A stretch of 47,488 bases of DNA from a bacterium (GCA_027398005.1 DAHYUM010000002.1:1-47488), one strand, 5' to 3'. Shown: positions 11,001 through 21,466, counted from the first letter of the stretch. Made by a program: numbers and translations. The notes: generated by a model not told the origin, from the sequence alone.

Positions 11001-12336
11001 TGTAATCGGACGCCGCGGCTCGATTGGTATTTTTGATGACGACAACAGACAGATTAAGAAATTTGAAATTCCTTACGGCGCCGAACTTACAGTAAGCGAC
11101 GAACAGGAAATTAAAAAAGGACAGGCATTATATAACCACGATCCTTACAACGCGGTTATTCTAACCGATATAACCGGTAAGGTTTCGTTCATAGATTTAA
11201 TTGATAACATTACAATTCAGCAGGTGGCCGATGAACAGACAGGGCACGTGCAGAAAGTTGTTATCGAATCGAAAGACAAAACATTAACCCCAAGTATTCT
11301 TGTACGCGACGATAAAGGGAAGGAAAAAGTATTCAATATTCCTACCCGTTCATATCTTTCCGTTGAAGAAGGTGAAGAAATTCAGGCAGGAACAATCCTG
11401 GCAAAAATTTCAAAATCGTCAACTAAGTCGAGAGATATCACCGGCGGTCTTCCAAGGGTAACCGAGCTTTTCGAAGCGCGCAGCCCGCACGATCCCGCAG
11501 TTGTTTCCGAAATTGAAGGACGCGTTAAATTCGGCGCAAAGAAAAAAGGTTCGCGCGAAATTATTGTTGAATCGTTAGACGGAACTGTACAGAAAGTATA
11601 CAATGTCGCTTACGGCAAGCACATCCTCGTTCAGGAAGGGGATGAAATACCAGCCGGCGAAAGAATAACCGACGGTCCTATTGACCCGCACGATATTCTT
11701 AAGATAAAAGGTCCGAATGCCGTTCAGGAATATCTTGTTAACGAAATTCAGGACGTATACCGCCTTCAGGGTGTAAAAATTAACGATAAGCACATTGAAA
11801 TTATTGTACGCCAGATGCTCCAGAAACTGAGCCTTATATCGGCAGGGGACACCTCATTTATTGAAGAGGACCTGGTGGACAGAAATAAATTTATTGAAGA
11901 AAACGAAAAAATAAAGACAATGGTCTTAATAACCGACCCGGGACAGTCGAAATTCAAGGCGGGTCAGCTTATTACAAAGGCGAAATTGAGAGAAATTAAC
12001 GCCGATTTGGCCAGAAAAGAGAAAAAACCAATTAAATCCAGGGATGCAGAACCGGCAACATTCGAAAACATCCTCCTCGGCATAACCCAGGCGGCATTAT
12101 CTACCGAAAGCTTCATTTCGGCGGCTTCTTTCCAGGAGACTACAAAAGTGCTCACAAATGCGGCAACGGAAGCCAAAGTGGATACTCTCATCGGCTTAAA
12201 AGAAAACGTTGTAATGGGACATCTGATACCGGCAGGTACCGGATTGAAAAAATACAAGAGAATTCTTCTTAAGGCCGAAGAGATTAAAGCAACTGAAGCA
12301 TTGGAAAATGAATTGGTTGAACAAAAGACTAATTAA
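8095..12336 (+). CDS. rpoC: DNA-directed RNA polymerase subunit beta'
   Basis: The beta' subunit of about 1413 residues carries the catalytic magnesium site NADFDGDQ at residues 469-476. One zinc site is formed by Cys66, Cys68, Cys81 and Cys84, and the second by Cys806, Cys880, Cys887 and Cys890. I chose ATG 8095 rather than the in-frame TTG four codons upstream (8083), because the GGAG ribosome binding site overlaps that TTG and is well spaced for the ATG. It is translated 23 bases after rpoB. A long inverted repeat lies soon after the stop. Confidence 0.97.
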   Translation: MRVKTQEKQIKQIDKLTISLASPDDILSRSHGEVTKPETINYRSFRPEKDGLFCEKIFGPVKDWECACGKYKGIRYKGIVCDRCGVEVTLKSVRRERMGHISLAVPVVHIWFFKALPSKIGNIIGLTTKELEKVIYYESYVVINPGPTGLQKLDLISEDQYFEILNSLPHDNDSLDDTDPKKFLAKIGGDGIKELLKNTDIENTFLALKAQLAVETSQQKRADLLKRLRVLESFREYEGKVPNKPEWMVLSVIPVIPPELRPLVPLEGGRFATSDLNDLYRRVIIRNNRLKRLIDIKAPEVILRNEKRMLQEAVDALFDNSRRASAVRSDGNRPLKSLSDMLKGKQGRFRQNLLGKRVDYSGRSVIVVGPELKLHQCGLPKDMAVELFKPFIIRKLIERGYYKTVKSARKAVDRKDPMIWDILEKLIDGHPIMLNRAPTLHRLGIQAFQPLLIDGKAIQLHPMVCTAFNADFDGDQMAVHVPLSYEAQLEASILMLSSHNILSPQNGLPIVLPSQDIVLGLYYLTKVKANAKGEGKIFGDEREVIIAYNSRTVELHTKIKVKVDGKFIETTVGRIIFNKIVPKEMGYINEVLVKKIFSGLIYKMFIKLGNVVTAKFLDDLKDLGYRYATAAGISISFSDMIVPDEKVKLIEDSNKKVSEVLSEHEQGLITDAERYNKIIDVWTHTTNNVARSLMDRLKTDQAGFNSLHMMVDSGARGSQEQVRQLAGMRGLMMKPQKSLTGQSGEIIENPIVANFKEGLSVLEYFISTHGARKGLADTALKTADAGYLTRRLCDVAQDVIISEIDCGTIRGVNVTALKDAELEREPLAERIIGRVSQEDIYDPRNDEIIVEAGDLIDEEKAERIDEATIESVKIRTVLTCESKRGVCAKCYGRNLTTGKLVEIGEAVGIIAAQSIGEPGTQLTLRTFHLGGTSSRIASQSQVESNVPGTVRFEKLNFVEKTDFFGKVKVVIGRRGSIGIFDDDNRQIKKFEIPYGAELTVSDEQEIKKGQALYNHDPYNAVILTDITGKVSFIDLIDNITIQQVADEQTGHVQKVVIESKDKTLTPSILVRDDKGKEKVFNIPTRSYLSVEEGEEIQAGTILAKISKSSTKSRDITGGLPRVTELFEARSPHDPAVVSEIEGRVKFGAKKKGSREIIVESLDGTVQKVYNVAYGKHILVQEGDEIPAGERITDGPIDPHDILKIKGPNAVQEYLVNEIQDVYRLQGVKINDKHIEIIVRQMLQKLSLISAGDTSFIEEDLVDRNKFIEENEKIKTMVLITDPGQSKFKAGQLITKAKLREINADLARKEKKPIKSRDAEPATFENILLGITQAALSTESFISAASFQETTKVLTNAATEAKVDTLIGLKENVVMGHLIPAGTGLKKYKRILLKAEEIKATEALENELVEQKTN

Positions 12337-12360
12337 TGTTCTAAACATATAAAAAAATAA

Positions 12361-12393
12361 ATATAATGAACTTGACAATTATGTTCATTATAT
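12361..12393. repeat. Perfect 11-bp inverted repeat between rpoC and rpsL
   Basis: The arms ATATAATGAAC (12361-12371) and its exact reverse complement (12383-12393) surround an 11-base spacer. The spacer begins with TTGACA. No T-run follows, so it is a poor terminator. It could be an operator or an RNA end-stabilising hairpin for the rpoBC message. The arms are AT-rich. Confidence 0.6.
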
Positions 12394-12400
12394 CTAAATT
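12372..12400 (+). promoter_or_regulatory. Putative promoter of the rpsL-rpsG-fusA-tuf (str) genes
   Basis: A consensus -35 hexamer TTGACA (12372-12377) is followed by a 17-base spacer and TAAATT (12395-12400), which may serve as the -10. The expected start is near 12407, about 38 bases before the rpsL GTG. The -35 lies in the spacer of the 12361-12393 inverted repeat, so protein binding to that repeat could control it. This is a sequence match only. Confidence 0.45.
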
Positions 12401-12408
12401 AAAAGTCT

Positions 12409-12426
12409 GAATTTTATGTAAAATTC
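12409..12426. repeat. 18-base palindrome upstream of rpsL
   Basis: GAATTTTA (12409-12416) and TAAAATTC (12419-12426) are exact reverse complements separated by TG. With only two bases between the arms it suits a DNA operator better than an RNA hairpin. It sits just past the predicted str promoter start and 18 bases before the rpsL GTG. An AT-rich palindrome of this size could also arise by chance. Confidence 0.4.
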
Positions 12427-12444
12427 AAATTTTGGAGGAATTAC

Positions 12445-12828
12445 GTGCCAACAATAAACCAGTTGGTTAGAAAAGGAAGAGTTGTAGTAACGTCGAAAAA
12501 CAAAGCACCGGCGTTAGATGCGTGCCCGCAGAAACGCGGCGTTTGTACAAGAGTTTACACTACAACACCAAAAAAACCAAACTCGGCCTTAAGAAAGGTA
12601 GCGAGAGTAAGATTATCTAATGGTATTGAAGTAACGGCTTACATTCCGGGTGAAGGCCATAACCTGCAGGAACACTCTATCGTTCTGATTAGAGGGGGCA
12701 GGGTAAAAGATTTACCTGGCGTTCGTTATCACATCATCCGCGGTACACTTGATACAAGCGGCGTTGAAGATAGAAAACAAGCCAGATCTAAATACGGTGC
12801 AAAAAAACCAAAAGCTAATAAGAAGTAA
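12445..12828 (+). CDS. rpsL: 30S ribosomal protein S12
   Basis: S12 sits at the decoding centre and governs accuracy. The 127 residues contain the conserved [11 protein letters not shown] and [13 protein letters not shown] segments. The lysines whose mutation gives streptomycin resistance are present, so a sensitive form is predicted. The start is GTG 12445, supported by a TGGAGGA ribosome binding site about six bases upstream and the expected N-terminus [11 protein letters not shown]. It is the first str gene; rpsG follows after two bases. Confidence 0.98.
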   Translation: MPTINQLVRKGRVVVTSKNKAPALDACPQKRGVCTRVYTTTPKKPNSALRKVARVRLSNGIEVTAYIPGEGHNLQEHSIVLIRGGRVKDLPGVRYHIIRGTLDTSGVEDRKQARSKYGAKKPKANKK

Positions 12829-12830
12829 TT

Positions 12831-13298
12831 ATGAGAAAAAGACGCGCAGAAAAAAGATATCTTAAGTCAGACCCGAAATATGGTGATACACTCGTAACAA
12901 AGTTTATCAACTATATGATGTGGGATGGAAAGAAATCTACAACCAGAAAAATGGTATACGATAGTTTTGAACTTATAGAGCAGAAGACTAAAAAGCCGGC
13001 TCTCGAAGTGTTCAAAAAAGCCGTTCAGAATATTCAGCCTCTCGTAGAGGTTCGAAGCAGAAGAGTAGGCGGCGCTACTTACCAGGTTCCTATGGAAGTT
13101 AGGCCTGAACGCAGAATTGCTTTGGCTTTCCGTTGGATACGCACATATTCACGCGATAGAAAAGACAAATCTATGGCATTGAAACTTGCGGCTGAACTTA
13201 TGGCCGCTGCAAATAACGAAGGTTCTTCAATTAAGAAAAAAGACGATACTCATAGAATGGCCGAAGCTAACAAAGCTTTCGCTCATTTCAAATGGTAG
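12831..13298 (+). CDS. rpsG: 30S ribosomal protein S7
   Basis: S7 nucleates assembly of the small-subunit head and contacts tRNA at the E site. The 155 residues match the usual length and include the conserved GGATYQVP segment and a basic N-terminus MRKRRAEKR. It starts two bases after rpsL, so translation is likely coupled. It precedes fusA, the normal str order. Confidence 0.98.
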   Translation: MRKRRAEKRYLKSDPKYGDTLVTKFINYMMWDGKKSTTRKMVYDSFELIEQKTKKPALEVFKKAVQNIQPLVEVRSRRVGGATYQVPMEVRPERRIALAFRWIRTYSRDRKDKSMALKLAAELMAAANNEGSSIKKKDDTHRMAEANKAFAHFKW

Positions 13299-13317
13299 TT
13301 GATAGAAAGGAATTCTA

Positions 13318-15417
13318 ATGTCGGGCAAGAAAGTAGAAATATCTAAAGTCAGGAATATCGGTATCATGGCGCATATTGATGCCGGTAAAACTACTACGAC
13401 GGAGAGAATTCTTTATTATACCGGAAAAGTTCACAGAATTGGTGAAGTTCATGATGGCGCAGCCACAATGGACTGGATGGAGCAGGAAAAGGAAAGAGGT
13501 ATTACTATTACAAGTGCCGCTACTACTGCTTTCTGGAATGAACATCAGATAAATATTATAGATACTCCCGGACACGTTGACTTTACAGTTGAAGTTGAAA
13601 GATCCCTCAGAGTTTTAGACGGAGCAGTTGCTCTATTCTGCGCTGTAGGCGGAGTTGAGCCTCAGTCGGAAACCGTTTGGCGTCAGGCCGATAAATACGG
13701 TGTTCCGAGAATTGCTTTTGTTAATAAAATGGATAGAATTGGAGCTGATTTCTTTAATGCTCTCCAGATGATGAAAGATCGTTTGGGGGCTAATGCAGTT
13801 CCTGTTACTCTTCCTATTGGCGAAGGAGATTTATTCCGCGGTACAATTGACCTTCTTTATATGAAGGCAAGAATGTATCACGAAGATACTCTCGGCGCCA
13901 CATTCGAAGAAATTGCAATTCCGGCCGACCTTATGCCAATTGCAAACAAATACAGAACTCTGATGCTTGAAGCGGTATCGGACGTAGACGATACATTATT
14001 AGAGAAATATCTCGAAGGTCAGGAAATTACAACCGAAGAATTACGCGAAGTATTAAGAAAGGCTACAGTTCAATCGAAAATTGTGCCTGTGCTCTGCGGT
14101 TCTTCATTTAAAAATAAAGGCGTACAGAGGCTTCTGGACGCAATTGTTGATTTTCTTCCGTCTCCTGCCGATTCGCCCGAATTGACGGCGCATCACGTAG
14201 ACAGGAACGACCAGATTGTTCTTAAGACGAACGAAAAAGAAAGTTTTACAGCGCTTGCATTCAAGATCATGACCGATCCGTTTGTAGGCAAGCTTACATT
14301 CGTAAGAGTTTATGCCGGTACTTTATCGTCCGGTTCTTATATATATAATTCTGTTTCGAATAAGAAAGAGAGAGTAGGCCGCATACTTCAGATGCACGCA
14401 AACAACCGCGAAGACATCGATGAAATAAGGGCCGGAGACATTATTGCAATGGTCGGTTTGAAAAATACAAAAACCGGCGATACTCTCTGCACCGAAGACG
14501 ATCCTGTTGTTCTCGAAAGAATGGCATTCCCCGAGCCTGTAATTCAGATTGCCATCGAGCCTAAAACAAAGGCCGACCAGGATAAATTATCGGACGCTTT
14601 GGTTAAACTTTCTGACGAGGATCCTACATTTAAAGTTAAGGTTCACGAAGAAACAGGACAGACTCTCATCAACGGTATGGGAGAACTTCATCTTGAAATT
14701 CTTGTAGACAGGATGAAGCGCGAATTTAAAGTTGAAGCAAACGTAGGTAAACCTCAGGTTGCTTACAGGGAAACAATTACAAAATCCGTTGAAGCCGAAG
14801 GCAAGTTTGTTAAGCAGTCGGGCGGACGCGGTAAATACGGACACGTTTGGATTGAAGTTTCGCCGAATGAACCGGGCAAAGGATATGAATTTGAAAACGG
14901 GATTGTTGGCGGTACGGTACCCAAGGAATATGTTCAGCCTGTTTCGTTAGGAATTCAGGAATCGATGAGAAACGGTGTAGTTGCCGGTTATCCGATGGTG
15001 GATATAAAGGTAAGACTTTTCGACGGTTCGTATCATGAAGTGGATTCGGATGAAATTTCTTTTAGAGTTGCTGGTTCTATGGCATTCAGGGAAGCAGCTC
15101 AGAAAGCTTCTCCGGTTCTTCTTGAACCTTTAATGAAGGTAGAAGTTATTACACCGGAAGAATATCTTGGCGATGTTATGGGGGATTTGAATTCGCGCCG
15201 CGGAAAAATTGAAGGATTTACCGCACGTAAGGATGCCCAGGTAATAAGGGCTACAGTACCCCTTTCAGAAATGTTTGGTTATGCTACTATTATGAGATCT
15301 ATGACACAGGGCCGCGCAATATACACAATGGAATTTTCACGTTATTCAGAAGTTCCGAAATCGGTTGCCGCCGAACTGACTGAAAAGAGCCAGGCAAATA
15401 AAAATTCAAATGTCTAA
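13318..15417 (+). CDS. fusA: Translation elongation factor G
   Basis: EF-G is the GTPase that drives ribosomal translocation. At 699 residues it is full length. The P-loop AHIDAGKT is at residues 18-25, and the switch motif DTPGH and the NKMD specificity motif follow. Domain IV is complete, with its conserved GGRGKYGHV loop and the RRG stretch near residue 630. It lies 19 bases after rpsG and 41 bases before tuf. No second EF-G copy appears in this window. Confidence 0.98.
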   Translation: MSGKKVEISKVRNIGIMAHIDAGKTTTTERILYYTGKVHRIGEVHDGAATMDWMEQEKERGITITSAATTAFWNEHQINIIDTPGHVDFTVEVERSLRVLDGAVALFCAVGGVEPQSETVWRQADKYGVPRIAFVNKMDRIGADFFNALQMMKDRLGANAVPVTLPIGEGDLFRGTIDLLYMKARMYHEDTLGATFEEIAIPADLMPIANKYRTLMLEAVSDVDDTLLEKYLEGQEITTEELREVLRKATVQSKIVPVLCGSSFKNKGVQRLLDAIVDFLPSPADSPELTAHHVDRNDQIVLKTNEKESFTALAFKIMTDPFVGKLTFVRVYAGTLSSGSYIYNSVSNKKERVGRILQMHANNREDIDEIRAGDIIAMVGLKNTKTGDTLCTEDDPVVLERMAFPEPVIQIAIEPKTKADQDKLSDALVKLSDEDPTFKVKVHEETGQTLINGMGELHLEILVDRMKREFKVEANVGKPQVAYRETITKSVEAEGKFVKQSGGRGKYGHVWIEVSPNEPGKGYEFENGIVGGTVPKEYVQPVSLGIQESMRNGVVAGYPMVDIKVRLFDGSYHEVDSDEISFRVAGSMAFREAAQKASPVLLEPLMKVEVITPEEYLGDVMGDLNSRRGKIEGFTARKDAQVIRATVPLSEMFGYATIMRSMTQGRAIYTMEFSRYSEVPKSVAAELTEKSQANKNSNV

Positions 15418-15458
15418 TAATTATTAAAGAAAAAAAATAAAATAGTAAGGAGAAAAAG

Positions 15459-16664
15459 ATGGCTAAAGAAAAATTTGATCGTAGTAAGCCACACGTTAAT
15501 ATCGGTACTATTGGTCACGTGGATCATGGCAAAACAACATTAACCGCTGCTATCACAATGGCTCTCGCTAGAAAGGGGTTATCAGCAGTAAGAACATTCG
15601 ATAGTATTGATAACGCTCCTGAAGAAAGAGAAAGAGGTATTACAATTGCAACTGCTCACGTTGAATATTCAACCGCCAGCAGACACTACGCTCACGTAGA
15701 CTGTCCGGGTCACGCCGATTATGTTAAGAACATGATCACTGGCGCCGCTCAGATGGACGGTGCTATCCTCGTAGTAGCCGCTACAGACGGTCCTATGCCG
15801 CAGACAAGAGAACACATCCTTCTCGCTCGTCAGGTAGGCGTTCCAAGAATAGTTGTATTCATGAATAAAGTTGATATGGTTGATGATCCTGAACTTATTG
15901 AATTAGTTGAAGTAGAATTAAGAGACTTATTAAGCTCGTACGAATTCCCCGGCGATGAAATACCAATCATCAAAGGTTCGGCTCTTCATGCTCTCGAAGC
16001 AGGTTCGAGCAACGCAGATCCTTCAGACCCAAGATACACCTGTATTTGGGAGCTTATGGATGCAGTTGACAGCTACGTTCCGCTTCCTGAAAGAAGTGTT
16101 GATAAACCATTCCTTATGCCTGTTGAAGACGTGTTCTCAATTACCGGCCGCGGTACAGTAGCAACCGGTAGAGTTGAAAGAGGACAGGTTAAAATTCAGG
16201 AAGAAATTGAACTTATCGGTTTAGGCGTACACAAGAAAACAGTTGTTACAGGCGTTGAAATGTTCCGTAAAGAACTTGACGCTGCAATGGCTGGCGATAA
16301 TGCCGGTATCCTTTTACGCGGTGTTGATAAAAAAGAAATTGAAAGAGGTATGGTTCTTGCAAAAACAGGTTCTATCACACCTCATAAAGTATTCGAAGGC
16401 AATGTTTACATCCTTTCAAAGGAAGAAGGCGGACGCCATACTCCATTCTTCAACGGTTACAGACCTCAGTTCTATTTCAGAACAACAGACGTTACCGGCG
16501 TTGCTACATTACCTGAAGGAACAGAAATGGTTATGCCAGGCGATAGAGTAGTTCTTAAAGTTGACCTTATTTCTGAAATAGCAATGGAAGAAGGTCTCCG
16601 TTTCGCTATCCGCGAAGGCGGCAGAACAGTAGGCGCAGGCGTAGTAACAAAGATTATTGAATAA
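15459..16664 (+). CDS. tuf: Translation elongation factor Tu
   Basis: EF-Tu carries aminoacyl-tRNA to the ribosome as a GTP complex. The 401 residues include GHVDHGKT (19-26), the DCPGHADY switch II region with its catalytic His, and NKVD. A strong AAGGAG site precedes ATG 15459. It is the only tuf in the window; none is found next to the tRNA-Tyr/Gly/Thr trio where a second copy often lies. An 11-bp hairpin follows, then rpsJ. Confidence 0.98.
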   Translation: MAKEKFDRSKPHVNIGTIGHVDHGKTTLTAAITMALARKGLSAVRTFDSIDNAPEERERGITIATAHVEYSTASRHYAHVDCPGHADYVKNMITGAAQMDGAILVVAATDGPMPQTREHILLARQVGVPRIVVFMNKVDMVDDPELIELVEVELRDLLSSYEFPGDEIPIIKGSALHALEAGSSNADPSDPRYTCIWELMDAVDSYVPLPERSVDKPFLMPVEDVFSITGRGTVATGRVERGQVKIQEEIELIGLGVHKKTVVTGVEMFRKELDAAMAGDNAGILLRGVDKKEIERGMVLAKTGSITPHKVFEGNVYILSKEEGGRHTPFFNGYRPQFYFRTTDVTGVATLPEGTEMVMPGDRVVLKVDLISEIAMEEGLRFAIREGGRTVGAGVVTKIIE

Positions 16665-16677
16665 AAGAGTTAATAAA

Positions 16678-16726
16678 TTGGGAGAAGAGAAAATCTTCTC
16701 CCAAAAAATATAAGAATAAGGAGAAG
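16678..16726 (+). promoter_or_regulatory. tuf-rpsJ leader hairpin with alternative pairing to the rpsJ ribosome binding site
   Basis: Arms 16678-16688 and 16694-16704 form a perfect 11-bp stem with a GAAAA loop. A-residues, not T-residues, follow, so it is not a standard terminator. The 3' arm contains CTTCTCC (16695-16701), exactly complementary to GGAGAAG at 16720-16726, the ribosome binding site of rpsJ. Two exclusive pairings are therefore possible. Control of S10-operon translation or mRNA processing is inference. Confidence 0.45.
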
Positions 16727-16732
16727 TAAAAA

Positions 16733-17041
16733 GTGCCCGGTCAAAAGATTAGAATTAGGTTAAAATCATACGATCATATATTGATTGATAAATCAACTGA
16801 AAAAATCATTAAGACTGTTAAAAGTACGGGTGCTGTGGTTTCGGGACCAATTCCGTTGCCTACAAAGAGAACTGTTTTCACTGTTCTTCGTTCACCGCAC
16901 GTTGATAAAAAATCGCGTGAGCAATTTGAAATTAGGGCTCACAAAAGAATAATCGATATTCACAATTCAAACAACAAAACCGTGGATGCTTTAAGCAAAT
17001 TGGAAATCCCGGCAGGCGTTGATATTGAGATTAAGTTATAA
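16733..17041 (+). CDS. rpsJ: 30S ribosomal protein S10 (NusE)
   Basis: S10 belongs to the 30S head and, as NusE, binds the NusG KOW domain to couple transcription and translation. The 102 residues show the usual [10 protein letters not shown] start and the conserved PLPTKR loop. The start is GTG 16733 with AAGGAGAAG ending six bases upstream. It is the first gene of the S10 group; rplC follows after 10 bases. Confidence 0.98.
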   Translation: MPGQKIRIRLKSYDHILIDKSTEKIIKTVKSTGAVVSGPIPLPTKRTVFTVLRSPHVDKKSREQFEIRAHKRIIDIHNSNNKTVDALSKLEIPAGVDIEIKL

Positions 17042-17051
17042 GGATTGAACT

Positions 17052-17672
17052 ATGCCAGGTTTGCTAGCTAAAAAATTAGGAATGACAAATATTTTCGCCG
17101 AAGACGGAACAATGATTCCTGTAACAGTTTTGCAGGCTGGTCCTTGCAATGTAATTGCATTAAAGACCAAAGAGAAAGACGGCTACGAAGCTATTCAGCT
17201 CGGTTTTGGCGAAAAGAAAGAAAAACACGTTAGAAAACCTCAGCTTGAATACTATAAAAAAGCCGGGCTTAAACCTGCTGCTGTTTTAAGAGAATTCAGA
17301 AATTTTCCAATTGCCGACTATAAGGTGGGCGATGAAATTAAAGTTGAAATCTTTACAGTGGGCGACAAAGTGAAAGTTGTAGGCAAAAGCAAAGGTAAAG
17401 GTTTTCAGGGTGTAATGAGAAGACACAATTTTGGCGGTGTAGGCGGAACAACACACGGCCAGAGCGATAGATTGCGCGCTCCCGGTTCTATTGGCGCGAG
17501 CTCTTATCCTTCGCGTGTTTTCAAAGGCCAGAGAATGGCGGGAAGAATGGGTTTCGACCGTACTACAGTAAGGAATCTTAAAGTAGTAAAAATTCTTCCG
17601 GAACAAAATATTGTAATGATTAAAGGGGCCGTTCCGGGCGCAATAAATTCAATTGTTGAAATAAACAAATAA
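17052..17672 (+). CDS. rplC: 50S ribosomal protein L3
   Basis: L3 is an early-assembly protein whose long loop reaches the peptidyl transferase centre. The 206 residues include the N-terminal GLLAKKLGMT signature and the conserved loop region around GGTTHGQSDRLRAPGSIGAS, whose Gln is the residue often methylated. It sits between rpsJ and rplD in the standard order, with 10- and 12-base gaps. Confidence 0.98.
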   Translation: MPGLLAKKLGMTNIFAEDGTMIPVTVLQAGPCNVIALKTKEKDGYEAIQLGFGEKKEKHVRKPQLEYYKKAGLKPAAVLREFRNFPIADYKVGDEIKVEIFTVGDKVKVVGKSKGKGFQGVMRRHNFGGVGGTTHGQSDRLRAPGSIGASSYPSRVFKGQRMAGRMGFDRTTVRNLKVVKILPEQNIVMIKGAVPGAINSIVEINK

Positions 17673-17684
17673 GTTGGTTGAACG

Positions 17685-18311
17685 ATGAAATTAGATGTAT
17701 TAAAAATAGATGGTACTAAATCGGGCGAATCAGTAGAATTGGCCGACGATATATTTGCCATTGAGCCAAACGACCATGTAATTTACTTATCGGTAAAAGC
17801 ATTTCTGGCCAATCAGCGTCAGGGTACCCATAAGGCTAAAGAAAGAAGCGAAGTAAGCGGCGGCGGTAAAAAACCGTGGCGTCAGAAAGGGCGCGGCGGC
17901 GCAAGAGCCGGTACGACCCGTTCTCCACTTTGGGTCGGCGGCGGTTCCATTTTCGGGCCAAAACCTCGCGATTACCGCCAGAAAGTTAACAAGAAAGTTA
18001 GCCTTCTTGCCAGAAAATCGGCTCTTTCTTACAAAGCTAAAGCAAATCAGATTTTGGTGGTAGAGGACTTCAATTTTGAAGCTCCGAAAACAAAACAGAT
18101 TTCGAGCATTCTTTCGGCTCTTAAAGTTGAAGGAAAGAAAACTCTTCTTCTTACACCGGGTTTACTGCAGAACGTTTACAAATCCGGAAGAAATATTCCT
18201 AAGATGAATATTGTTGAAGCCAGAAAAGCTTCTACATACGATATATTAAATAATCAGGTGCTCCTTGTTCAGAAGAGCGCTGTTAATGAATTAGTAAGTG
18301 CATTTAACTAA
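17685..18311 (+). CDS. rplD: 50S ribosomal protein L4
   Basis: L4 lines the exit tunnel with a Gly- and Arg-rich loop, visible at about residues 61-90 (GGGKKPWRQKGRGGARAG). In some bacteria it also represses the S10 operon. The 208 residues match the family. If the rpsJ leader hairpin at 16678-16726 is regulatory, L4 would be the first candidate ligand, by analogy only. Confidence 0.97.
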   Translation: MKLDVLKIDGTKSGESVELADDIFAIEPNDHVIYLSVKAFLANQRQGTHKAKERSEVSGGGKKPWRQKGRGGARAGTTRSPLWVGGGSIFGPKPRDYRQKVNKKVSLLARKSALSYKAKANQILVVEDFNFEAPKTKQISSILSALKVEGKKTLLLTPGLLQNVYKSGRNIPKMNIVEARKASTYDILNNQVLLVQKSAVNELVSAFN

Positions 18312-18325
18312 TAAGCGGTTGAATA

Positions 18326-18619
18326 ATGCGTAGAATATTAATAAAGCCCGTAGTAACTGAAAAAATGTCGGCAATTAGCGAAGGAAGCGGAAAATACGGT
18401 TTCATCGTTTCGGTTGACGCTAATAAAATTGAAATTGCCAAGGCAATTAAAGACAAGTTTAATGTGGATGTTGAGAAAATTAACACTACCCGTTACGAAG
18501 GGAAGACGAAAACTCAATTTACCAAAAAAGGTAGATTCAGCGGTAAGAAACCGCAGTACAAAAAAGCCCTTATAACCTTAAAGAAAGGGCAGACAATTGA
18601 TTTATTTGGTGAAGTGTAG
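18326..18619 (+). CDS. rplW: 50S ribosomal protein L23
   Basis: L23 sits at the tunnel exit and is the docking site for trigger factor and signal recognition particle. The 97 residues include the typical ILIKPVVTEKMS start and the NTTRYEGK-like loop. It lies 14 bases after rplD and 20 bases before rplB, the normal order. Confidence 0.97.
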   Translation: MRRILIKPVVTEKMSAISEGSGKYGFIVSVDANKIEIAKAIKDKFNVDVEKINTTRYEGKTKTQFTKKGRFSGKKPQYKKALITLKKGQTIDLFGEV

Positions 18620-18639
18620 AGGCAATTGGAGCTTGATAA

Positions 18640-19464
18640 ATGGGAATTAGAAAATTAAAACCGAATACGCCTGGAACAAGATTTATGTCGATTTCTTCTT
18701 TTGAAGAAGTTACTAAAACTACTCCGGAAAAATCGTTGACTGCTGCTCTTAAAAAGAGCGGTGGAAGAAACAACCTTGGTAAGGTTACTGCTCGCCATAA
18801 AGGGGGCGGACATAAGAGAAAATACAGAATTATCGATTTCAAGAGAGATAAATTCGGCATACCTGCAAAAGTTTTCTCAATCGAATACGATCCTAACAGA
18901 ACATCGTACATCGCTTTGCTTAATTATGCCGACGGCGAAAAGAGATATATTATTGCTCCCGAAGGCCTTAAGGTTGGCGATAATGTAATGAGCGGTTCCG
19001 GTTCGGAAATTAAAGTGGGCAATTGCCTTCCGTTAAAAGAAATTCCTTTGGGCAGTTTCATTCACAACGTTGAAATGAAACCGGGCAAAGGGGGTCAGTT
19101 AGGGCGTTCGGCAGGTTCCTCGCTCCAGTTGATGGCTAAGGAAGGAAGAATGGCTCAGCTTAAAATGCCTTCGGGCGAAGTTAGACTGGTAAGTGTAGAC
19201 TGCCTTGCAACATACGGAGTAGTAGGAAACACAGACCACGAAAACCTCAGCTACGGAAAAGCAGGCAGAAGCAGATGGCTTGGAATCCGTCCTCATGTTA
19301 GAGGCGTTGCCATGAACCCTGTAGATCACCCAATGGGCGGCGGCGAAGGAAAGACTTCAGGCGGCGGTCATCCGGTATCTCCATGGGGCCAGAAAGCTAA
19401 GGGTCTTAAGACAAGAAAGAGAAAAAATCCATCAAATAAATATATTGTTAAAAGAAGAAAATAG
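18640..19464 (+). CDS. rplB: 50S ribosomal protein L2
   Basis: L2 is one of the largest and most conserved 50S proteins, required for subunit joining and peptidyl transfer. The 274 residues end with the conserved [10 protein letters not shown] segment, which contains the functionally important His, and a basic tail ([16 protein letters not shown]). The neighbours rplW and rpsS are in standard order. Confidence 0.98.
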   Translation: MGIRKLKPNTPGTRFMSISSFEEVTKTTPEKSLTAALKKSGGRNNLGKVTARHKGGGHKRKYRIIDFKRDKFGIPAKVFSIEYDPNRTSYIALLNYADGEKRYIIAPEGLKVGDNVMSGSGSEIKVGNCLPLKEIPLGSFIHNVEMKPGKGGQLGRSAGSSLQLMAKEGRMAQLKMPSGEVRLVSVDCLATYGVVGNTDHENLSYGKAGRSRWLGIRPHVRGVAMNPVDHPMGGGEGKTSGGGHPVSPWGQKAKGLKTRKRKNPSNKYIVKRRK

Positions 19465-19473
19465 AGATAGAGT

Positions 19474-19761
19474 ATGCCAAGATCAGTTAAAAAAGGTCCA
19501 TTTATTAGTGTCAAATTGTTGGCAAAGATTACAAAACTTAACGAGACTAACCAGAAAAAGATCGTTAAAACCTGGTCGCGTTCAAGTACAATATCTCCAG
19601 AGTTTGTTGGTCACACAATAGCAGTACACAATGGTAACAAAATGATTCCGGTTTATATTTCAGAAAACATGGTAGGACATAAACTGGGAGAATTTGCGCC
19701 GACAAGAATATTTAGAGGTCATCCAGGAACAAAAGCTGAAAAAGCTTCAAAAGTAAAGTAA
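19474..19761 (+). CDS. rpsS: 30S ribosomal protein S19
   Basis: S19 lies in the 30S head with S13 and takes part in intersubunit bridges. The 95 residues contain [10 protein letters not shown] at the start, and WSRSSTI and [11 protein letters not shown] later, all hallmarks of S19. It starts nine bases after rplB and ends 13 bases before rplV. Confidence 0.98.
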   Translation: MPRSVKKGPFISVKLLAKITKLNETNQKKIVKTWSRSSTISPEFVGHTIAVHNGNKMIPVYISENMVGHKLGEFAPTRIFRGHPGTKAEKASKVK

Positions 19762-19774
19762 TTGAGGTAGAGTA

Positions 19775-20119
19775 ATGGAAGCGAAAGCGACACACAGATA
19801 CATTGGTTCGTCTCCCCGGAAAATGAGACTTGTTATTGATTTGATTAGAGGAGTTTCGGTAGAAAAAGCGATAGAGATATTGCACTTTCACCCGAAGCAC
19901 CCTGCAAAAGATGCTGAAAAAGTTTTGAGATCGGCTGTTTCTAATCTTTTCAACAAAGACGAAGGTTCAAAACATGAAGTATCGGCTTTGTATGTAAAAG
20001 AGGCATTTGTTAATCAAGGACCAAGCCAGAAACGAATTCTTCCGGCGCCAATGGGAAGAGCATACAGAATGAAAAAAAGATCAAATCATGTAACCATAGT
20101 GGTTGCAACAAAAAGTTAA
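19775..20119 (+). CDS. rplV: 50S ribosomal protein L22
   Basis: L22 spans the exit tunnel with a beta-hairpin near the macrolide site. The 114 residues contain the typical SPRKMRLVIDLIRG start and the hairpin region around GPSQKRILPAPMGRAYRM. No insertion of the sort seen in macrolide resistance is obvious. rpsC follows after 13 bases. Confidence 0.97.
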   Translation: MEAKATHRYIGSSPRKMRLVIDLIRGVSVEKAIEILHFHPKHPAKDAEKVLRSAVSNLFNKDEGSKHEVSALYVKEAFVNQGPSQKRILPAPMGRAYRMKKRSNHVTIVVATKS

Positions 20120-20132
20120 TTAGGAGGATTGA

Positions 20133-20774
20133 TTGGGTCAGAAGACTAATCCAATAGGTTTAAGAGTCGGTATTATCCGCGGTTGGGATTCCAACTGGTT
20201 CGAAAGCAAGAGCTATGCAGCTAAACTGCTTGAAGATAAAAAAATTAGAGGCTACATCCGTAAAAGACTTCAGAAAGCGGGTATTGCATCAATTATTATC
20301 GATAGAACATCTAAAAACATAATCTTAACAATTCACACCTCACGTCCCGGCGTTGTTATTGGAAAGAGCGGTAAGGAAATTGCGCAGTTAGAGCAGGAAT
20401 TAAAATCGATTACCTATAAAGAAGTTGAGATTCAGATTACTGAAGTAAAGAGACCTGAACTGGATGCATTTCTTGTAGCCGAAAATATTGCCAGCCAGCT
20501 GGAAGGAAGAATTTCTTTCCGCCGCGCGATGAAAAGTGCAATTACATCGGCAATGAGAATGGGTGCTGAAGGTATAAGGGTTATGTGTGCAGGCCGTTTG
20601 GGAGGCGCCGAAATGGCAAGAACCGAACAGTATAAAGAGGGAAGAATTCCTCTTCATACAATAAGAGCAGACATAGATTATGCTACCGCAACAGCCCAGA
20701 CAATTTACGGTTCGATAGGCGTAAAGGTTTGGATATGCCGTGGCGAAATTTTAGGTAAAAGATCATCCGAATAA
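20133..20774 (+). CDS. rpsC: 30S ribosomal protein S3
   Basis: S3 forms part of the mRNA entry pore and helicase. The 213 residues start [13 protein letters not shown] and carry a KH RNA-binding fold with GKSG at 77-80. The start is TTG 20133, fixed by the AGGAGG sequence just upstream and the invariant GQK N-terminus. It keeps the standard rplV-rpsC-rplP order. Confidence 0.97.
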   Translation: MGQKTNPIGLRVGIIRGWDSNWFESKSYAAKLLEDKKIRGYIRKRLQKAGIASIIIDRTSKNIILTIHTSRPGVVIGKSGKEIAQLEQELKSITYKEVEIQITEVKRPELDAFLVAENIASQLEGRISFRRAMKSAITSAMRMGAEGIRVMCAGRLGGAEMARTEQYKEGRIPLHTIRADIDYATATAQTIYGSIGVKVWICRGEILGKRSSE

Positions 20775-20795
20775 AGAGTTTGAGGAGTATTTCCA

Positions 20796-21221
20796 ATGTT
20801 AATGCCGAAAAGAGTAAAATATAGAAAAGCACAGCGCGGTAGAAGAGCCGGCAAAGCAACACGCGGAGCCGCAGTAAGCTTTGGCGATTTCGGGCTTAAA
20901 GCGCTTGAACCTGCATGGATTACAAGCCGTCAGATTGAAGCATGCCGTGTTGCCATTTCGAGAAAAATGAAACGCGACGGAAAAGTATGGATTAGAATCT
21001 TCCCCGATAAGCCCGTTTCGAAGAAGCCGCTTGAAACTCGTATGGGTAAAGGTAAAGGCGCTCCCGAATTTTGGGTAGCCGTTGTTAAACCGGGAAGAGT
21101 TTTGTTTGAAGTAGCCGGAGTTTCGAAGGAAATTGCAAATGATGCTCTTGCAATTGCCAGCCACAAGCTTCCTATTAAAACAAAAGTTGTTGTAAGACCC
21201 GATTACGAAGAATCTAAATAA
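20796..21221 (+). CDS. rplP: 50S ribosomal protein L16
   Basis: L16 helps position A-site tRNA on the large subunit. The 141 residues start with the family pattern [11 protein letters not shown] and include RGRRAGKA and the [14 protein letters not shown] segment. TTGAGGAG lies before ATG 20796. rpmC follows after 12 bases. Confidence 0.98.
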   Translation: MLMPKRVKYRKAQRGRRAGKATRGAAVSFGDFGLKALEPAWITSRQIEACRVAISRKMKRDGKVWIRIFPDKPVSKKPLETRMGKGKGAPEFWVAVVKPGRVLFEVAGVSKEIANDALAIASHKLPIKTKVVVRPDYEESK

Positions 21222-21233
21222 AGGTGAAGAGCG

Positions 21234-21449
21234 ATGAAAATTTTTGAAATAAAAGAAATGAATTCTGACGAACTTAAAAAAAGAATCATTGAAGATGAGA
21301 AAGAACTGGTGGATTTACGCTTTCAGCACGAGCTTAAAAATCTTACTAATACAGCAAAGCTTAAAAACATCCGCCGCGATATAGCCAAAATGAAAACCGT
21401 ACTTAAAATTAGAAGTATGGAAGAGCAAAATAAGAGTTTAGGAAAATAA
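21234..21449 (+). CDS. rpmC: 50S ribosomal protein L29
   Basis: L29 is a small helical protein beside the tunnel exit. The 71 residues are almost wholly charged helix, with the LVDLRFQHELKNLTNTAKL and RRDIAKMKTVL patterns of the family. It sits between rplP and rpsQ, as in most spc/S10 clusters. Confidence 0.96.
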   Translation: MKIFEIKEMNSDELKKRIIEDEKELVDLRFQHELKNLTNTAKLKNIRRDIAKMKTVLKIRSMEEQNKSLGK

Positions 21450-21466
21450 GGAGTAACTGAGTTAGT

